The translations under genes and the position numbers were made by a program. From contig JAZLKM010000027.1 in the NCBI GenBank assembly GCA_045597645.1, positions 1-64,000 of the forward strand: DNA of 64,000 bases, read 5' to 3'. Below are positions 26,235 through 35,078 of the stretch, in pieces. Under the pieces are notes generated by a model. That model was not told the DNA's origin. It saw only the letters and a program-made list of their open reading frames with translations, and ran no database searches. Numbering within the stretch: the stretch's first letter is position 1; the number at the start of each line of letters is the position of its first letter. Source of the stretch: JAKSSE01 sp045597645 (lineage in GTDB: Bacteria; Bacillota; Clostridia; Lachnospirales; Lachnospiraceae).

Positions 26235-27691
26235 TATCCTATTACACAGCCCACTACATTAACTTCATTTTCCTTGGCGTAGCGAAGAATATTCTCTATC
26301 TCTCTGTACAGTGAGTTTCCTACCTTCTCCACAATAATTACGTTGCCAATCTCCACCATCTGGCGCATAGAATCTGCATTGTAGCTTACATTGGTGCCAT
26401 ATTTTACATCAATGTCTGCCTTGCGCAGCTCGAAGGTCAGCTGATTTACGTAATCGATGCACTCGTCATCCATCTCGGTTCCTGTTATGTAGACTGACTC
26501 GATGCCCTCCTTCTTGCACGCTATCTCAATGTTGGAGGTTGTAAGCACCATATTTTCCTCTGCACTCAAGCGCTTTTTGTTCTTATTCTTCCACTTGAGG
26601 ATTAGAGTATCTATTCCCCATCTTTCTTCCTTGTCGAAATTTGCTCTTCCCAGCAGTCTTACTGAGAATGCTCCATTCATCTCTGATGCTGACTTAAGTC
26701 TGCTTGAGAATATAGTCCTTAGCATTGTCCAGAGCCAAGCTATCAGCATTCCTATCACAAATCCAACTACGCAGTATCTCATGTCGAGTCTCGGTGCCGG
26801 TACAGGTGCGATTACCTTCTCCACCACAATTGGATCTGCATCTTCTGCAAGCTCTGCTTCTGCCTGAGCAGCTCTGTCAGTCATCATGCTCTGGTATTCC
26901 ACTATCTGCTCATCACTCATGGACTGCACCAGCGAATCCAGCGTCTCTCTGTAGGTTGATAGTCTATCCAGATGAGCCTTTTGCTTCTCTGCCAGTTCAG
27001 CATCTGAAATTATTGAGCCCGTGCGGAGTGTCTGTACCAGAGTGTGCGGTATTATCATTGAAGCTACATTTGACTCATATGCGAGAATATACTGCTCTGT
27101 AATATCAGCCATGCGCTCTAATACTTCCTGATTTGAGTGGGTGAGCTTTATCTCAAATGTCCACTCTGAACCTTCGCCCTCCACCAGCTCTATGGCGTAT
27201 GTAGAGTCAATACCCAGCTCCTCGTCCTTGGCAATTTCACCAGAAAGTGCTCCTGATGTAACCTGATCGAGATACATCTCAATAATAGGCGCAACGTATT
27301 CGACGTCCACCTGTCCTGTCGCCTCATCCACATATTTGCAGTTTACATAATATGCTACAACTATCTGTCGTTTGTGGTATGGGTCGAGCTGCATCAATAT
27401 AGAATTATTGCAATAGTCGTTAGAGTCCCTAACCATCTCATAGTACTTGCATGCCTGCTGTACTGTGGACATCTCATCCGTTGTAAGCTCTATATTCTGA
27501 CTATTCTTCTGTGCATCCTCCTGCTTTGCTATCGCTCCGAGATAGGTGTTATACACCGCTGTGTCATGTCTGTATTTCACAAAGCCACACAGCAGGGCTC
27601 CTATTATTCCCATGAGTATCCATCTTCTCCAGTCCAGGAGAATGTTCCAGAATATTCCTTTTGTCTTATAATTTCTCTTTGGATTTGGCAT
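26234..27691 (-). CDS. Wzz-like chain-length determinant with degenerate tyrosine-kinase-like C-terminal domain
   Basis: The 485 aa protein has a membrane helix at about 24-42, a long outer domain with a coiled-coil region around residues 225-295, and a second helix at about 303-325 (CVVGFVIGMLIAWLWTML). This is the layout of polysaccharide co-polymerases. The C-terminal 150 residues look like the CapB/Wzc kinase fold: an ESVYITGTE strand, then VIIVEKVGNSLYREI and VVGCVIG at the end. The Walker A GxxGxGKS/T is missing, replaced by TGTEMDDECID, and there is no terminal Tyr cluster. It probably controls chain length or organises the Wzy complex without kinase activity. Confidence 0.75.
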   Translation of the reverse strand: MPNPKRNYKTKGIFWNILLDWRRWILMGIIGALLCGFVKYRHDTAVYNTYLGAIAKQEDAQKNSQNIELTTDEMSTVQQACKYYEMVRDSNDYCNNSILMQLDPYHKRQIVVAYYVNCKYVDEATGQVDVEYVAPIIEMYLDQVTSGALSGEIAKDEELGIDSTYAIELVEGEGSEWTFEIKLTHSNQEVLERMADITEQYILAYESNVASMIIPHTLVQTLRTGSIISDAELAEKQKAHLDRLSTYRETLDSLVQSMSDEQIVEYQSMMTDRAAQAEAELAEDADPIVVEKVIAPVPAPRLDMRYCVVGFVIGMLIAWLWTMLRTIFSSRLKSASEMNGAFSVRLLGRANFDKEERWGIDTLILKWKNKNKKRLSAEENMVLTTSNIEIACKKEGIESVYITGTEMDDECIDYVNQLTFELRKADIDVKYGTNVSYNADSMRQMVEIGNVIIVEKVGNSLYREIENILRYAKENEVNVVGCVIG

Positions 27692-27722
27692 CGTATCTGT
27701 CCTTCTTTGCTATAGTATTGTC

Positions 27723-28871
27723 TTATCCAATAGACTTGTATATCTTCTCAATCTGACTTTCCACTATCTCTGTGGTAAATCCCTTTATCTTTTCCAGATT
27801 ATATGCGCTCATGTCACTACGCTTCGCAATATCATCCGCCAGCTTTGCTATTGCCTTTGCATATCCCTCAACGTCGCATTTATCTACAAGTATTCCACCT
27901 TTATCATCATCTATTAGGTCAACATTGCCTCGTATTTTGCTGACCACACAAGGCATACCTGCTGCCATGGCTTCCATCAATCCCACAGGAAGCCCCTCCT
28001 GCAGTGATGGAAAAACAAATATGTCAATGGCCCCGCACACCTGTGGTATGTCCGATCTAAACGACAATAGCTGCACCGTCTTTTGCAAAAGCTCACTGCC
28101 TGCTACTCGCTGAGCTATCTCCTGCTCCAGTTGGCCCATTCCGCATATGACGTACTTGATGTCACTTCTGCCCAATCGCTCCAAGGCATCCAATACGACC
28201 TTGTGATTTTTCCTAACGCTAAGCTCTCCTATGGACAAAAGACATATATCTTTCTCCTCCAGTCCCAACTCACTACGGATCTCACTTCTCTGAGATTCTA
28301 TATCACAGAATCTGTCAAGTTTCATTCCTACGCCAGGTACATACTCCGTATGTCTAGCGCGCAGCTTAGCGGTAGCCCTGTTGTAATCTTCTTGATTGAT
28401 TGTGATCTGGACGTCTGTATAGCGACTGAGGTACTTTTCAACCGGGTAATATATAAGCCAATTCTTTTTTGATGCTCCCTCAAAAAAATGAAAGCCATGG
28501 GCTGTATATATAACCTTCATATCAGCGTGCTTTGCTGCCATCCTTGCCACAGCTGCACCTATTGGCGTGTGGCAGTGCATAAGGTCATACTGCTCTGCTT
28601 CAAACAGTCTCTTGCATTCCTTGTAAGAGCGAATGTGCTGGCTTAAGTTGACTGCTGATTTAGTGAATGATATCTGATGAGGCTTTATATTTTCCCCTTC
28701 TAACCAGCTTCTAAATTCCTCCAGCTTCGCCTTGGGCATTGGATTTTCTCCGCCAAAATCTGCTGCTATATGTACCTCATACCCCAGCTTTTTCAGTGTA
28801 AGCATATTTTCCTTACAAAAGCGTTCCAGGTGATATGCGGTATGTGCTAATACCAGTGCTTTTTTACTCAT
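27723..28871 (-). CDS. Glycosyltransferase family 4
   Basis: The 382 aa GT-B enzyme starts at ATG 28871 with KKALVLAHTAYHLERFC. It has YTAHGFHFFEGASKKNW, a block seen in GT4 enzymes acting right after the initiating transferase (CapJ/EpsD-like). Donor-domain motifs are LLSIGELSVRKNHKVVLDAL and the EX7E in QEGLPVGLMEAMAAGMPCV. The frame extends to an ATG at 28898, but that would overlap the phosphoglycosyl transferase gene by 35 bases. Its position immediately downstream of that transferase suggests that it adds the second sugar to the lipid-linked intermediate. Confidence 0.88.
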   Translation of the reverse strand: MSKKALVLAHTAYHLERFCKENMLTLKKLGYEVHIAADFGGENPMPKAKLEEFRSWLEGENIKPHQISFTKSAVNLSQHIRSYKECKRLFEAEQYDLMHCHTPIGAAVARMAAKHADMKVIYTAHGFHFFEGASKKNWLIYYPVEKYLSRYTDVQITINQEDYNRATAKLRARHTEYVPGVGMKLDRFCDIESQRSEIRSELGLEEKDICLLSIGELSVRKNHKVVLDALERLGRSDIKYVICGMGQLEQEIAQRVAGSELLQKTVQLLSFRSDIPQVCGAIDIFVFPSLQEGLPVGLMEAMAAGMPCVVSKIRGNVDLIDDDKGGILVDKCDVEGYAKAIAKLADDIAKRSDMSAYNLEKIKGFTTEIVESQIEKIYKSIG

Positions 28872-30243
28872 TCTTATTCTGGCTTCGTACATCGGCATCC
28901 ATCTCGCCTTCCTGGAGTCCTTCTGTACTTTCCTTGGTAAATATTACTCTTATGGTTAGCAATATAAGCTGTAAATCTAATAGTATAGACTGCTTCTCAA
29001 CATATATCATGTCCAGCTTGAGCTTATCGTACGATGTGGTGTTGTATTTACCATACACCTGTGCATAGCCTGTAAGGCCTGCCTTAACTCGCAATCTATA
29101 TGCAAATTCCGGCACTTCTTCGCAGTATTTTGCTATAAGCTCCGGGCGCTCCGGACGAGGTCCAACTATACTCATATCACCTGCAAGTATGTTGAAAAAC
29201 TGTGGCAACTCGTCTATCCTTGTAGCCCTAATGAATCTGCCTATAGGCGTGATGCGGCTGTCATGCTCCTGTGCCAGACGTACCTCTCCCTTGGCCTCAG
29301 CATTCACTATCATGCTTCTGAATTTGATGAGCTTAAATTCCTTGCCGCCTAAGGTGCTTCTGGTCTGCTTGTAGAATACCGGGCCATCGTCGTACTTTTT
29401 CACAGCGATTGCCGTTATAAGCATTATTGGCGAAGTCAGAATTATACCGATAGATGCGATAACAATGTCTCCGATTCGCTTAATCATTCTAAACCAGAAT
29501 GAGGTCTGTCGGTTTCTTCTGTAGTAGATAGGTGTGTCGAATAGATCCAGCTCATTGGCACCTCTCACCATTATGTCTGAAATCTTAGGTGTAAAGTACA
29601 CCCTCTTCTTTCGTTCGAAGCAGTATTTCAGGACCGCATTCCTAATTTCTGCCGGCGTATCATTGATTAGAGTTGCATCATACTCATCAATCTTGGCCTT
29701 AATTACATCTAGTGGTTCATCGCAGCTAATTTCCTCTGCAATCACATATTTATCGCGCCTTGAGTTCATCTTCTGCGGCAACATATTAAAATGCTGGCCC
29801 GTAATCTGGAGCAGCTGATATGGTGGGAAAAGACTTCTCTGTAGTGATATCGCCACCATGGCTATGATAAATAGTGACACTGTCTGTACCAAAAACAGAA
29901 TCACATATCCCACCAAAAGTCTCACTGCATGCTCCGCTGAGCCTGCAATAAGCATAGCGACCATCCAGTCTGCAAAGTCTGCTAACAGTGCCCCTATTGT
30001 AAGCGACAGTGCTATTCTATTGCGCCTATAGGAGCCTACCTTGTAGCCTCCCATCGCATAGAAAAATACAATAGTCAAAAAAGCATACACCGCGACTATC
30101 AGGAAATTTCCTCTGTGATCATATGCAGGCACCAGCTTTCCATTTACAAAATTACGCCAATAGAAATAGAACTCTGCCACAGAGGCCGCTGTAAGTATTA
30201 AGTTAACTATGTCATGATAGACCGCTCTGCCTGTTTCCTTCAT
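28864..30243 (-). CDS. Polyprenyl-phosphate sugar-1-phosphate transferase (polytopic PGT, WcaJ/WbaP-like)
   Basis: The 459 aa enzyme has five membrane helices in about the first 140 residues, a soluble domain with VIAEEISCDEPLDVIKAKID and KRVYFTPKISDIMVRGANE, and a catalytic domain from about residue 255. The latter has FYKQTRSTLGG, LIKFRSM, RIDELPQFFNILAGDMS, GPRPERPE and GLTGYAQVYGKY. The Asp-Glu catalytic pair is present. It is similar throughout to the transferase of operon B, so the two are paralogues that may use different sugars. It is the second phosphoglycosyl transferase in operon A besides PglC. AAGGA precedes the ATG, which lies inside the end of the upstream gene (32-base overlap). 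Confidence 0.92.
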   Translation of the reverse strand: MKETGRAVYHDIVNLILTAASVAEFYFYWRNFVNGKLVPAYDHRGNFLIVAVYAFLTIVFFYAMGGYKVGSYRRNRIALSLTIGALLADFADWMVAMLIAGSAEHAVRLLVGYVILFLVQTVSLFIIAMVAISLQRSLFPPYQLLQITGQHFNMLPQKMNSRRDKYVIAEEISCDEPLDVIKAKIDEYDATLINDTPAEIRNAVLKYCFERKKRVYFTPKISDIMVRGANELDLFDTPIYYRRNRQTSFWFRMIKRIGDIVIASIGIILTSPIMLITAIAVKKYDDGPVFYKQTRSTLGGKEFKLIKFRSMIVNAEAKGEVRLAQEHDSRITPIGRFIRATRIDELPQFFNILAGDMSIVGPRPERPELIAKYCEEVPEFAYRLRVKAGLTGYAQVYGKYNTTSYDKLKLDMIYVEKQSILLDLQLILLTIRVIFTKESTEGLQEGEMDADVRSQNKNE

Positions 30244-32545
30244 TTTTCCTTTTCAAAATGCCTAATACAATAAGTGTCAGCAACGTCAATACCGACAATG
30301 CTTCTGATATTCTCCATAGTACCGGCTCTACAAACTTCACCTCAAAAGTGCCATTGTAATTGCCAGGTATCTTTACTGCCATATATTTATTCGAGCCAGC
30401 ATAAATTTCAAATGTCTGACCTGTAGCTATGTCCCTGGCTCTATATCCCTCATACATAAATATGGGGAGCTCTACCACATCCTCCACCTCAGAAGTGTTG
30501 GCGACTGTGTAGCTCTTGATGCCTCTATTCTCATCCACACCCAGTATCTGGGATGTACCATAGCATGATATGAGTCTCTGGTAATACACCTGCGTATTCA
30601 AAGCTGTATCCGGCAGATACAGCAAGTCTGATGTATAGCTTATCGTATGGTCTGAAATAGTATTTTCCGCCTCAACATCATGAAGCAGATCTGATACATA
30701 ACCGCCCTCCGATATCAGTGTCATAAGGACCATCACACCAGCTAAAGCCACAGCATAGTTTCTTCTCTCCGTGTGTGCTGCTATCAAATACAGCGCCATA
30801 AGCCCTGCAAATACAGCCATTACTGTTGCGATAGTCAGATATCTCCATGGGAACTGCACCTTGCTGAGAGCACTGCCAAGTACAGGTATGCGCTCCACTA
30901 AATCCCAAGGGAAAATATTAGATGACATCACAAGCGCTATCACACCGAACCAGAAGGTGGTATTAAGCACGGTATATTCTCTCTCGCATCCTGCCTTCCA
31001 GTCATTTTTCTTAATAAGACACGGGATGACCAAAAGCATTGCTATCACCAGTGCAAATCCTATAGCCATTGGCATCTCATCATACGCACTATCTAAGGCA
31101 GTCGCTCCTTGGCTCGGATGGAACACACCTAGAATCTGTGGCCACGTAGCTGCCTCTCCTGATATCTGATAATTGTAATGTTCGATGCGAAGGTCCATTT
31201 TCCTCATTGCGTCCACAAACGGAACTAGGAACCATGCGTTTATAAGCACTGTCGCTCCTGCCCCCTTCAAAAGGGTGAGCAAGCGCCCCTTCCTAAAGGT
31301 TTTCTTCCAGAAAATGAGAGCAAGAAGTACGCTGTACTCCGCTGCCATCATTGTAGTCAGTGTATGACATTCTATAATGCCAGAAAAAGCTACTACTATT
31401 GGAAGTACATCTTTAAAAGTGAATTTCTCATCGTCAGCTTTGGTATATATTTTGTAAAATCCGTATATCAGAAGTGGCAGGAATATCTGCGCGGTATACT
31501 CTCCCAGTGAAGTTCGGTTATAAATATTCGTCATATGGTACGCACTGCATGTGTACAAGAATGCACCCAAAAGCCCGTACTTTCTACTGCCAAACATCTT
31601 CTTTATACAATAATATGCCACCAGGCACATTGCTATATTGGTTGCAACTAAATATGAATTATAAGCTACATACAGTGGACATCCCAATATGTAAAGCACC
31701 GCCGGAAATGTCAAAAACAGTTCGCCGTAAAACAGTGGTGATATGTATCCATAGCCATTGTTCCACGAATATTGTATACGATGTGGTATCTGTCTATCTC
31801 TGATTGCTTCTGCCAGAAGTGCTATTCTATTCACATGAAACTGCATATCATGACCATAGAACAGCTTACCGGCCCATACCAGTGCGCTGGAAAATACAAC
31901 TACTGCAACAAGCCCTACACAGATAGCTTTCTGCTCAGCACTCGCTTCAAACAACTCTCCAGTCATATAGCAGATAAACGCATTTACTGCCGTAATGAGC
32001 AGCAGCACTGCCATTACTCTCATCAGTCTGTAGATGTAATTCTCTGATATAGTAATGGAGTTAACCGACAGTAATCCATCTCCATGATAGATTACATCTA
32101 CATCCACATCATTGTATACAAAACCAGACTTTAACCATATGTGATCCTGTGAGACTGTACCGTCGTCCCTGAGTTTAATCTCATTGGACAGCACGCCACT
32201 ATTGCTATTATGCTTGGTAAATAGTACCTCTCCTGCAAAATCCCCATGGCTATGCTCAGTGCCATACTCAGATGAATAATTTATTATGACATGATATCTG
32301 CCTGGCTCCATATGACTGATGCGATGTCCAAATATCGACTCCTTGGGACTTCCTGCTCTGGTAACTCCCAGTCCTCCATCGTCATACAACTCCAGATCCT
32401 CCACATACCTTCTCTCAAAGTCCTGTGGGTACAGTGTGATATCCGGCTGCTTTGGAATTAATAGCATCACATAATAGAGTAATACTATTATTTCGATTAT
32501 TATCGCCACAAAAAGCGGCTTATTTTTCCAAATTCTGCTAATCAA
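30212..32545 (-). CDS. Large polytopic membrane protein (PF10131/GT-C-like)
   Basis: The 777 aa protein has an N-terminal anchor (about 10-30), an outer beta-rich domain (about 35-170), then about eleven membrane helices and a soluble outer C-terminal domain with a last helix near 750. The first loop after helix two shows GHDMQFHVNRIALLAEA and QIPHRIQYSWNNGYGYISPLFYG, which resembles the Asp-bearing loop of GT-C enzymes and the 6-pyruvoyl-tetrahydropterin-synthase-related membrane family. The protein at 42761-44977 is a clear paralogue. Both sit next to genes for UDP-FucNAc synthesis. Function is unknown; a polyprenyl-phosphate-sugar-dependent transferase is likely. Confidence 0.65.
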   Translation of the reverse strand: MISRIWKNKPLFVAIIIEIIVLLYYVMLLIPKQPDITLYPQDFERRYVEDLELYDDGGLGVTRAGSPKESIFGHRISHMEPGRYHVIINYSSEYGTEHSHGDFAGEVLFTKHNSNSGVLSNEIKLRDDGTVSQDHIWLKSGFVYNDVDVDVIYHGDGLLSVNSITISENYIYRLMRVMAVLLLITAVNAFICYMTGELFEASAEQKAICVGLVAVVVFSSALVWAGKLFYGHDMQFHVNRIALLAEAIRDRQIPHRIQYSWNNGYGYISPLFYGELFLTFPAVLYILGCPLYVAYNSYLVATNIAMCLVAYYCIKKMFGSRKYGLLGAFLYTCSAYHMTNIYNRTSLGEYTAQIFLPLLIYGFYKIYTKADDEKFTFKDVLPIVVAFSGIIECHTLTTMMAAEYSVLLALIFWKKTFRKGRLLTLLKGAGATVLINAWFLVPFVDAMRKMDLRIEHYNYQISGEAATWPQILGVFHPSQGATALDSAYDEMPMAIGFALVIAMLLVIPCLIKKNDWKAGCEREYTVLNTTFWFGVIALVMSSNIFPWDLVERIPVLGSALSKVQFPWRYLTIATVMAVFAGLMALYLIAAHTERRNYAVALAGVMVLMTLISEGGYVSDLLHDVEAENTISDHTISYTSDLLYLPDTALNTQVYYQRLISCYGTSQILGVDENRGIKSYTVANTSEVEDVVELPIFMYEGYRARDIATGQTFEIYAGSNKYMAVKIPGNYNGTFEVKFVEPVLWRISEALSVLTLLTLIVLGILKRKNEGNRQSGLS

Positions 32546-32546
32546 T

Positions 32547-33725
32547 CTAGTATTTTCTCCAAACCATCTTGTCTACTACGCCTGTGTAGCTCTGAATTAT
32601 CTTAACCACCTTGGTGGATACATTTTCCTCCACGTAATCTGGCACAGGAATTCCTGTCTGTCCATCCTCGTTGAGGGTAACTGCTGTGTCTACAGCCTGC
32701 AGAAGTGACTTCTCATCAATGCCTGCCAGAATAAAGCATGCCTTGTCCAGTGCTTCCGGTCTCTCTGTTGAAGTGCGGATGCATACTGCAGGGAACGGAT
32801 GTCCCACGCTGGTGAAAAAGCTGCTCTCCTCCGGGAGAGTGCCGCTGTCTGAGACTACTGCAAATGCATTCATCTGCAGGCAGTTGTAATCATGAAAGCC
32901 AAGTGGCTCATGCTGAATTACTCTCTCATCGAGCTTAAATCCGCTGTCTGCTATGCGCTTTTTACTTCTTGGATGGCATGAGTAGAGTATTGGCATATCA
33001 TACTTTTGCGCCATCTTATTTATAGCTGTAAAAAGAGATGTGAAATTCTTTTCAGTGTCAATATTCTCTTCTCTATGTGCTGAGAGAAGTATATATTTTC
33101 CAGCCTCCAAATTGAGCCTTGAAAGAATATCTGAGGCCTCTATCTCCTCTAAATTCTTGTGAAGTACCTCCGCCATAGGTGAACCCGTCACGTAGGTGCG
33201 CTCCTTTGGAAGTCCACAGTCCGCCAGATACCTTCTGGCATGCTCTGAATATGCCATATTTACATCAGATATTATGTCAACTATTCTCCTGTTAGTCTCT
33301 TCCGGCAGGCACTCATCCTTACATCTGTTGCCCGCCTCCATGTGGAAAATCGGTATATGTAACCTCTTTGCCGGAATAGCTGAAAGGCATGAGTTGGTGT
33401 CTCCCAATATGAGCAGGGCATCCGGCTTTATCGCTGCCATCAGCTTATATGAGGCATCAATTATGTTCCCTATATTCTCTCCCAGGTCTGCGCCAACTAC
33501 ATCCATATAGACCTCAGGATCCTCAAGCTTAAGATCCTTGAAAAACACTCCATTTAGGTTGTAGTCATAGTTCTGACCAGTATGCGCCAGTATCACATCA
33601 AAATACTTACGGCACTTGGTAATAACCGCTGACAACCTGATTATCTCAGGTCTTGTACCCACAATAATTAGAAGCTTAAGTCTTCCATCATTTTTGAATT
33701 GAATATCTGAGTAGTCTGTTTTCAT
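32547..33725 (-). CDS. capG: UDP-sugar 2-epimerase of UDP-L-FucNAc synthesis (CapG/FnlC type)
   Basis: The non-hydrolysing 2-epimerase would complete UDP-L-FucNAc from the UDP-sugar made by CapE and CapF. The 392 aa protein is WecB-like: IVGTRPEIIRLSAVI, LILGDTNSCLS, SAHREENIDT and SDSGTLPEESSF. The signature HMEAGNRCKDECLPEETNRRIVDI is the CapG/FnlC form, where WecB normally has HVEAGLRTY. It is separated from capF and capE by 7-12 kb within the same operon. It overlaps the CBS gene by one base (TAATG). A UDP-ManNAc role (WecB) is less likely given CapE and CapF. Confidence 0.85.
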   Translation of the reverse strand: MKTDYSDIQFKNDGRLKLLIIVGTRPEIIRLSAVITKCRKYFDVILAHTGQNYDYNLNGVFFKDLKLEDPEVYMDVVGADLGENIGNIIDASYKLMAAIKPDALLILGDTNSCLSAIPAKRLHIPIFHMEAGNRCKDECLPEETNRRIVDIISDVNMAYSEHARRYLADCGLPKERTYVTGSPMAEVLHKNLEEIEASDILSRLNLEAGKYILLSAHREENIDTEKNFTSLFTAINKMAQKYDMPILYSCHPRSKKRIADSGFKLDERVIQHEPLGFHDYNCLQMNAFAVVSDSGTLPEESSFFTSVGHPFPAVCIRTSTERPEALDKACFILAGIDEKSLLQAVDTAVTLNEDGQTGIPVPDYVEENVSTKVVKIIQSYTGVVDKMVWRKY

Positions 33726-34078
33726 TACTTCGCCTTCTGTTCCATGTACTCATAGATGTCCTTCATAGTGATGACATCAACCAATGCAAAATCTTTGTCC
33801 ACCACGGGCATCATGGTAATCTGCTTTACTTTAAACTTGTCGTATGCCTTCTCAAGATTTTTCTCTGTCATATACATAAATGACGGATTGATGATACCTG
33901 ATACCTTGTTGAAAAGACTGGTTCCAGCGCTCAAAGCTCTAATGATATCACCCTGACTTACTACTCCTATTACCTTATCACTACTTGATAATACAATAGC
34001 TACGCGCTCGTGATTTTTCTCAAAATTCTCTATCGTCTCTTTGATGGTATAGTCCTCATAGACGCAATGTAGATCCAT
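33725..34078 (-). CDS. CBS-domain pair protein
   Basis: The 117 aa protein consists almost wholly of a CBS pair that could bind an adenosyl nucleotide. Segments KVIGVVSQGDIIRAL and FALVDVITMKDIYEYM are the two CBS repeat ends. I start it at ATG 34078, which has a perfect AAGGAGG site six bases upstream; the frame extends to 34186, but the extra 36 residues overlap the radical SAM gene and have no such site. It resembles the N-terminal half of PtmE-type CBS-nucleotidyltransferases from legionaminate clusters, but the transferase domain is absent. A regulatory subunit for a neighbouring nonulosonate enzyme is a guess. Confidence 0.82.
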   Translation of the reverse strand: MDLHCVYEDYTIKETIENFEKNHERVAIVLSSSDKVIGVVSQGDIIRALSAGTSLFNKVSGIINPSFMYMTEKNLEKAYDKFKVKQITMMPVVDKDFALVDVITMKDIYEYMEQKAK

Positions 34079-34088
34079 AAGTCCCTCC

Positions 34089-35069
34089 TTATTTCTGCAG
34101 CTGAATTCTGTCAAAGCAATTTGCACAGCACTCAATGCGACCCAGCTGGCCCTTAGTGATAATATCTCTATACTGATTAGCTGCATAGCTATTAAACAGC
34201 TGCTTCATGTCCATATCCATAATATTTCCAATTATCATGAAGTTGTCGTAGTCAGCGCAGCACAATGTGGCATCTCCGTTCCAGTTGAAGGACAGCTTAT
34301 CATACACCTCTGCGCACACCTGACGGCGTACCTTTTCTAGGCTCTCTTGCTCCTTGAGCTCGCGGATTTTCTGCTTCTCCTCCTCAGGAATATTCATAGC
34401 ATCGACATTGATGTGCGACAGCTGTGTGTAGCCCACATTATAATAATCGCAATAGTCAGCTACATCTGCCTTAAACAGCTCTACGTCCTCAGCAGTCTCT
34501 CCTGTTATAGAAGTACTTATCTGAATGTACGGAAGAGCTCTGTCGCCACGCAGCTCATGGAACTTATGTATGCGACGGAGAAGATTAGCATAATCTCCAC
34601 CATGGCGCATCTCATTGTAGGTACCCTCAGTAGCGCCCTGGAACGAGAACTTGATGCTGTCAAGACCTGCGTCAATCAGCTCTGCCATCTGCTCGTCAGT
34701 AAGTATTGAACCGTTATTATTAAAATGCACCAGCGTGCCTGTTGCCTTGAATTTTTTAACAATCTCTACAAACTTAGGATGGAATGTGGGCTCTCCCCAG
34801 CGGCTAAAACGTACTCCCTCAATTTTGTACTTAGCGACATTTTCCACAAGTCTGTCTACCACCTCATCACTCATGTAGCCCTTGGTACGCTTTAAGCTAT
34901 GTGTACCGGTTGGGCAGAATCTGCATGAGAAATTACAGCAGTTTGTGGGCTCAACATCAATATATCTGGGTACAGTTACGATACCCTTTTTGATGAGGTC
35001 ATATTTTTCTTCGTTAGTACCATTATTACAAGCCTTGTATATTGGTACAAATGGGTTCTCTCTGGTCAT
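34089..35069 (-). CDS. Radical SAM protein with SPASM-like C-terminal domain
   Basis: The 326 aa protein has the radical SAM cluster motif CNFSCRFC (CX3CX2C) near residue 45 and the GGE-like RWGEPTFHP after it. SIKFSFQGATEGTYNEMR lies in the barrel. The C-terminus (about 245-326) has FNWNGDATLCCADYDNFM and RIECCANCFDRI, the cysteine pattern of a SPASM/Twitch domain that binds an auxiliary iron-sulphur cluster. It is flanked by neuC and the CBS gene, with AAGGAG before its ATG. Radical SAM enzymes can epimerise, oxidise or dehydrate sugars, so it probably modifies a nonulosonate or precursor. The actual reaction is unknown. Confidence 0.9.
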   Translation of the reverse strand: MTRENPFVPIYKACNNGTNEEKYDLIKKGIVTVPRYIDVEPTNCCNFSCRFCPTGTHSLKRTKGYMSDEVVDRLVENVAKYKIEGVRFSRWGEPTFHPKFVEIVKKFKATGTLVHFNNNGSILTDEQMAELIDAGLDSIKFSFQGATEGTYNEMRHGGDYANLLRRIHKFHELRGDRALPYIQISTSITGETAEDVELFKADVADYCDYYNVGYTQLSHINVDAMNIPEEEKQKIRELKEQESLEKVRRQVCAEVYDKLSFNWNGDATLCCADYDNFMIIGNIMDMDMKQLFNSYAANQYRDIITKGQLGRIECCANCFDRIQLQK

Positions 35070-35078
35070 TTCTTCTCC

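Noticed and set aside
32547..33725. Plain WecB (UDP-ManNAc) assignment
   Set aside because: The HMEAGNRC block and the presence of CapE and CapF in the same operon fit CapG better.
34079..34186. N-terminal extension of the CBS protein
   Set aside because: It overlaps the radical SAM coding end, has no CBS-like sequence, and a perfect AAGGAGG site marks the ATG at 34078.
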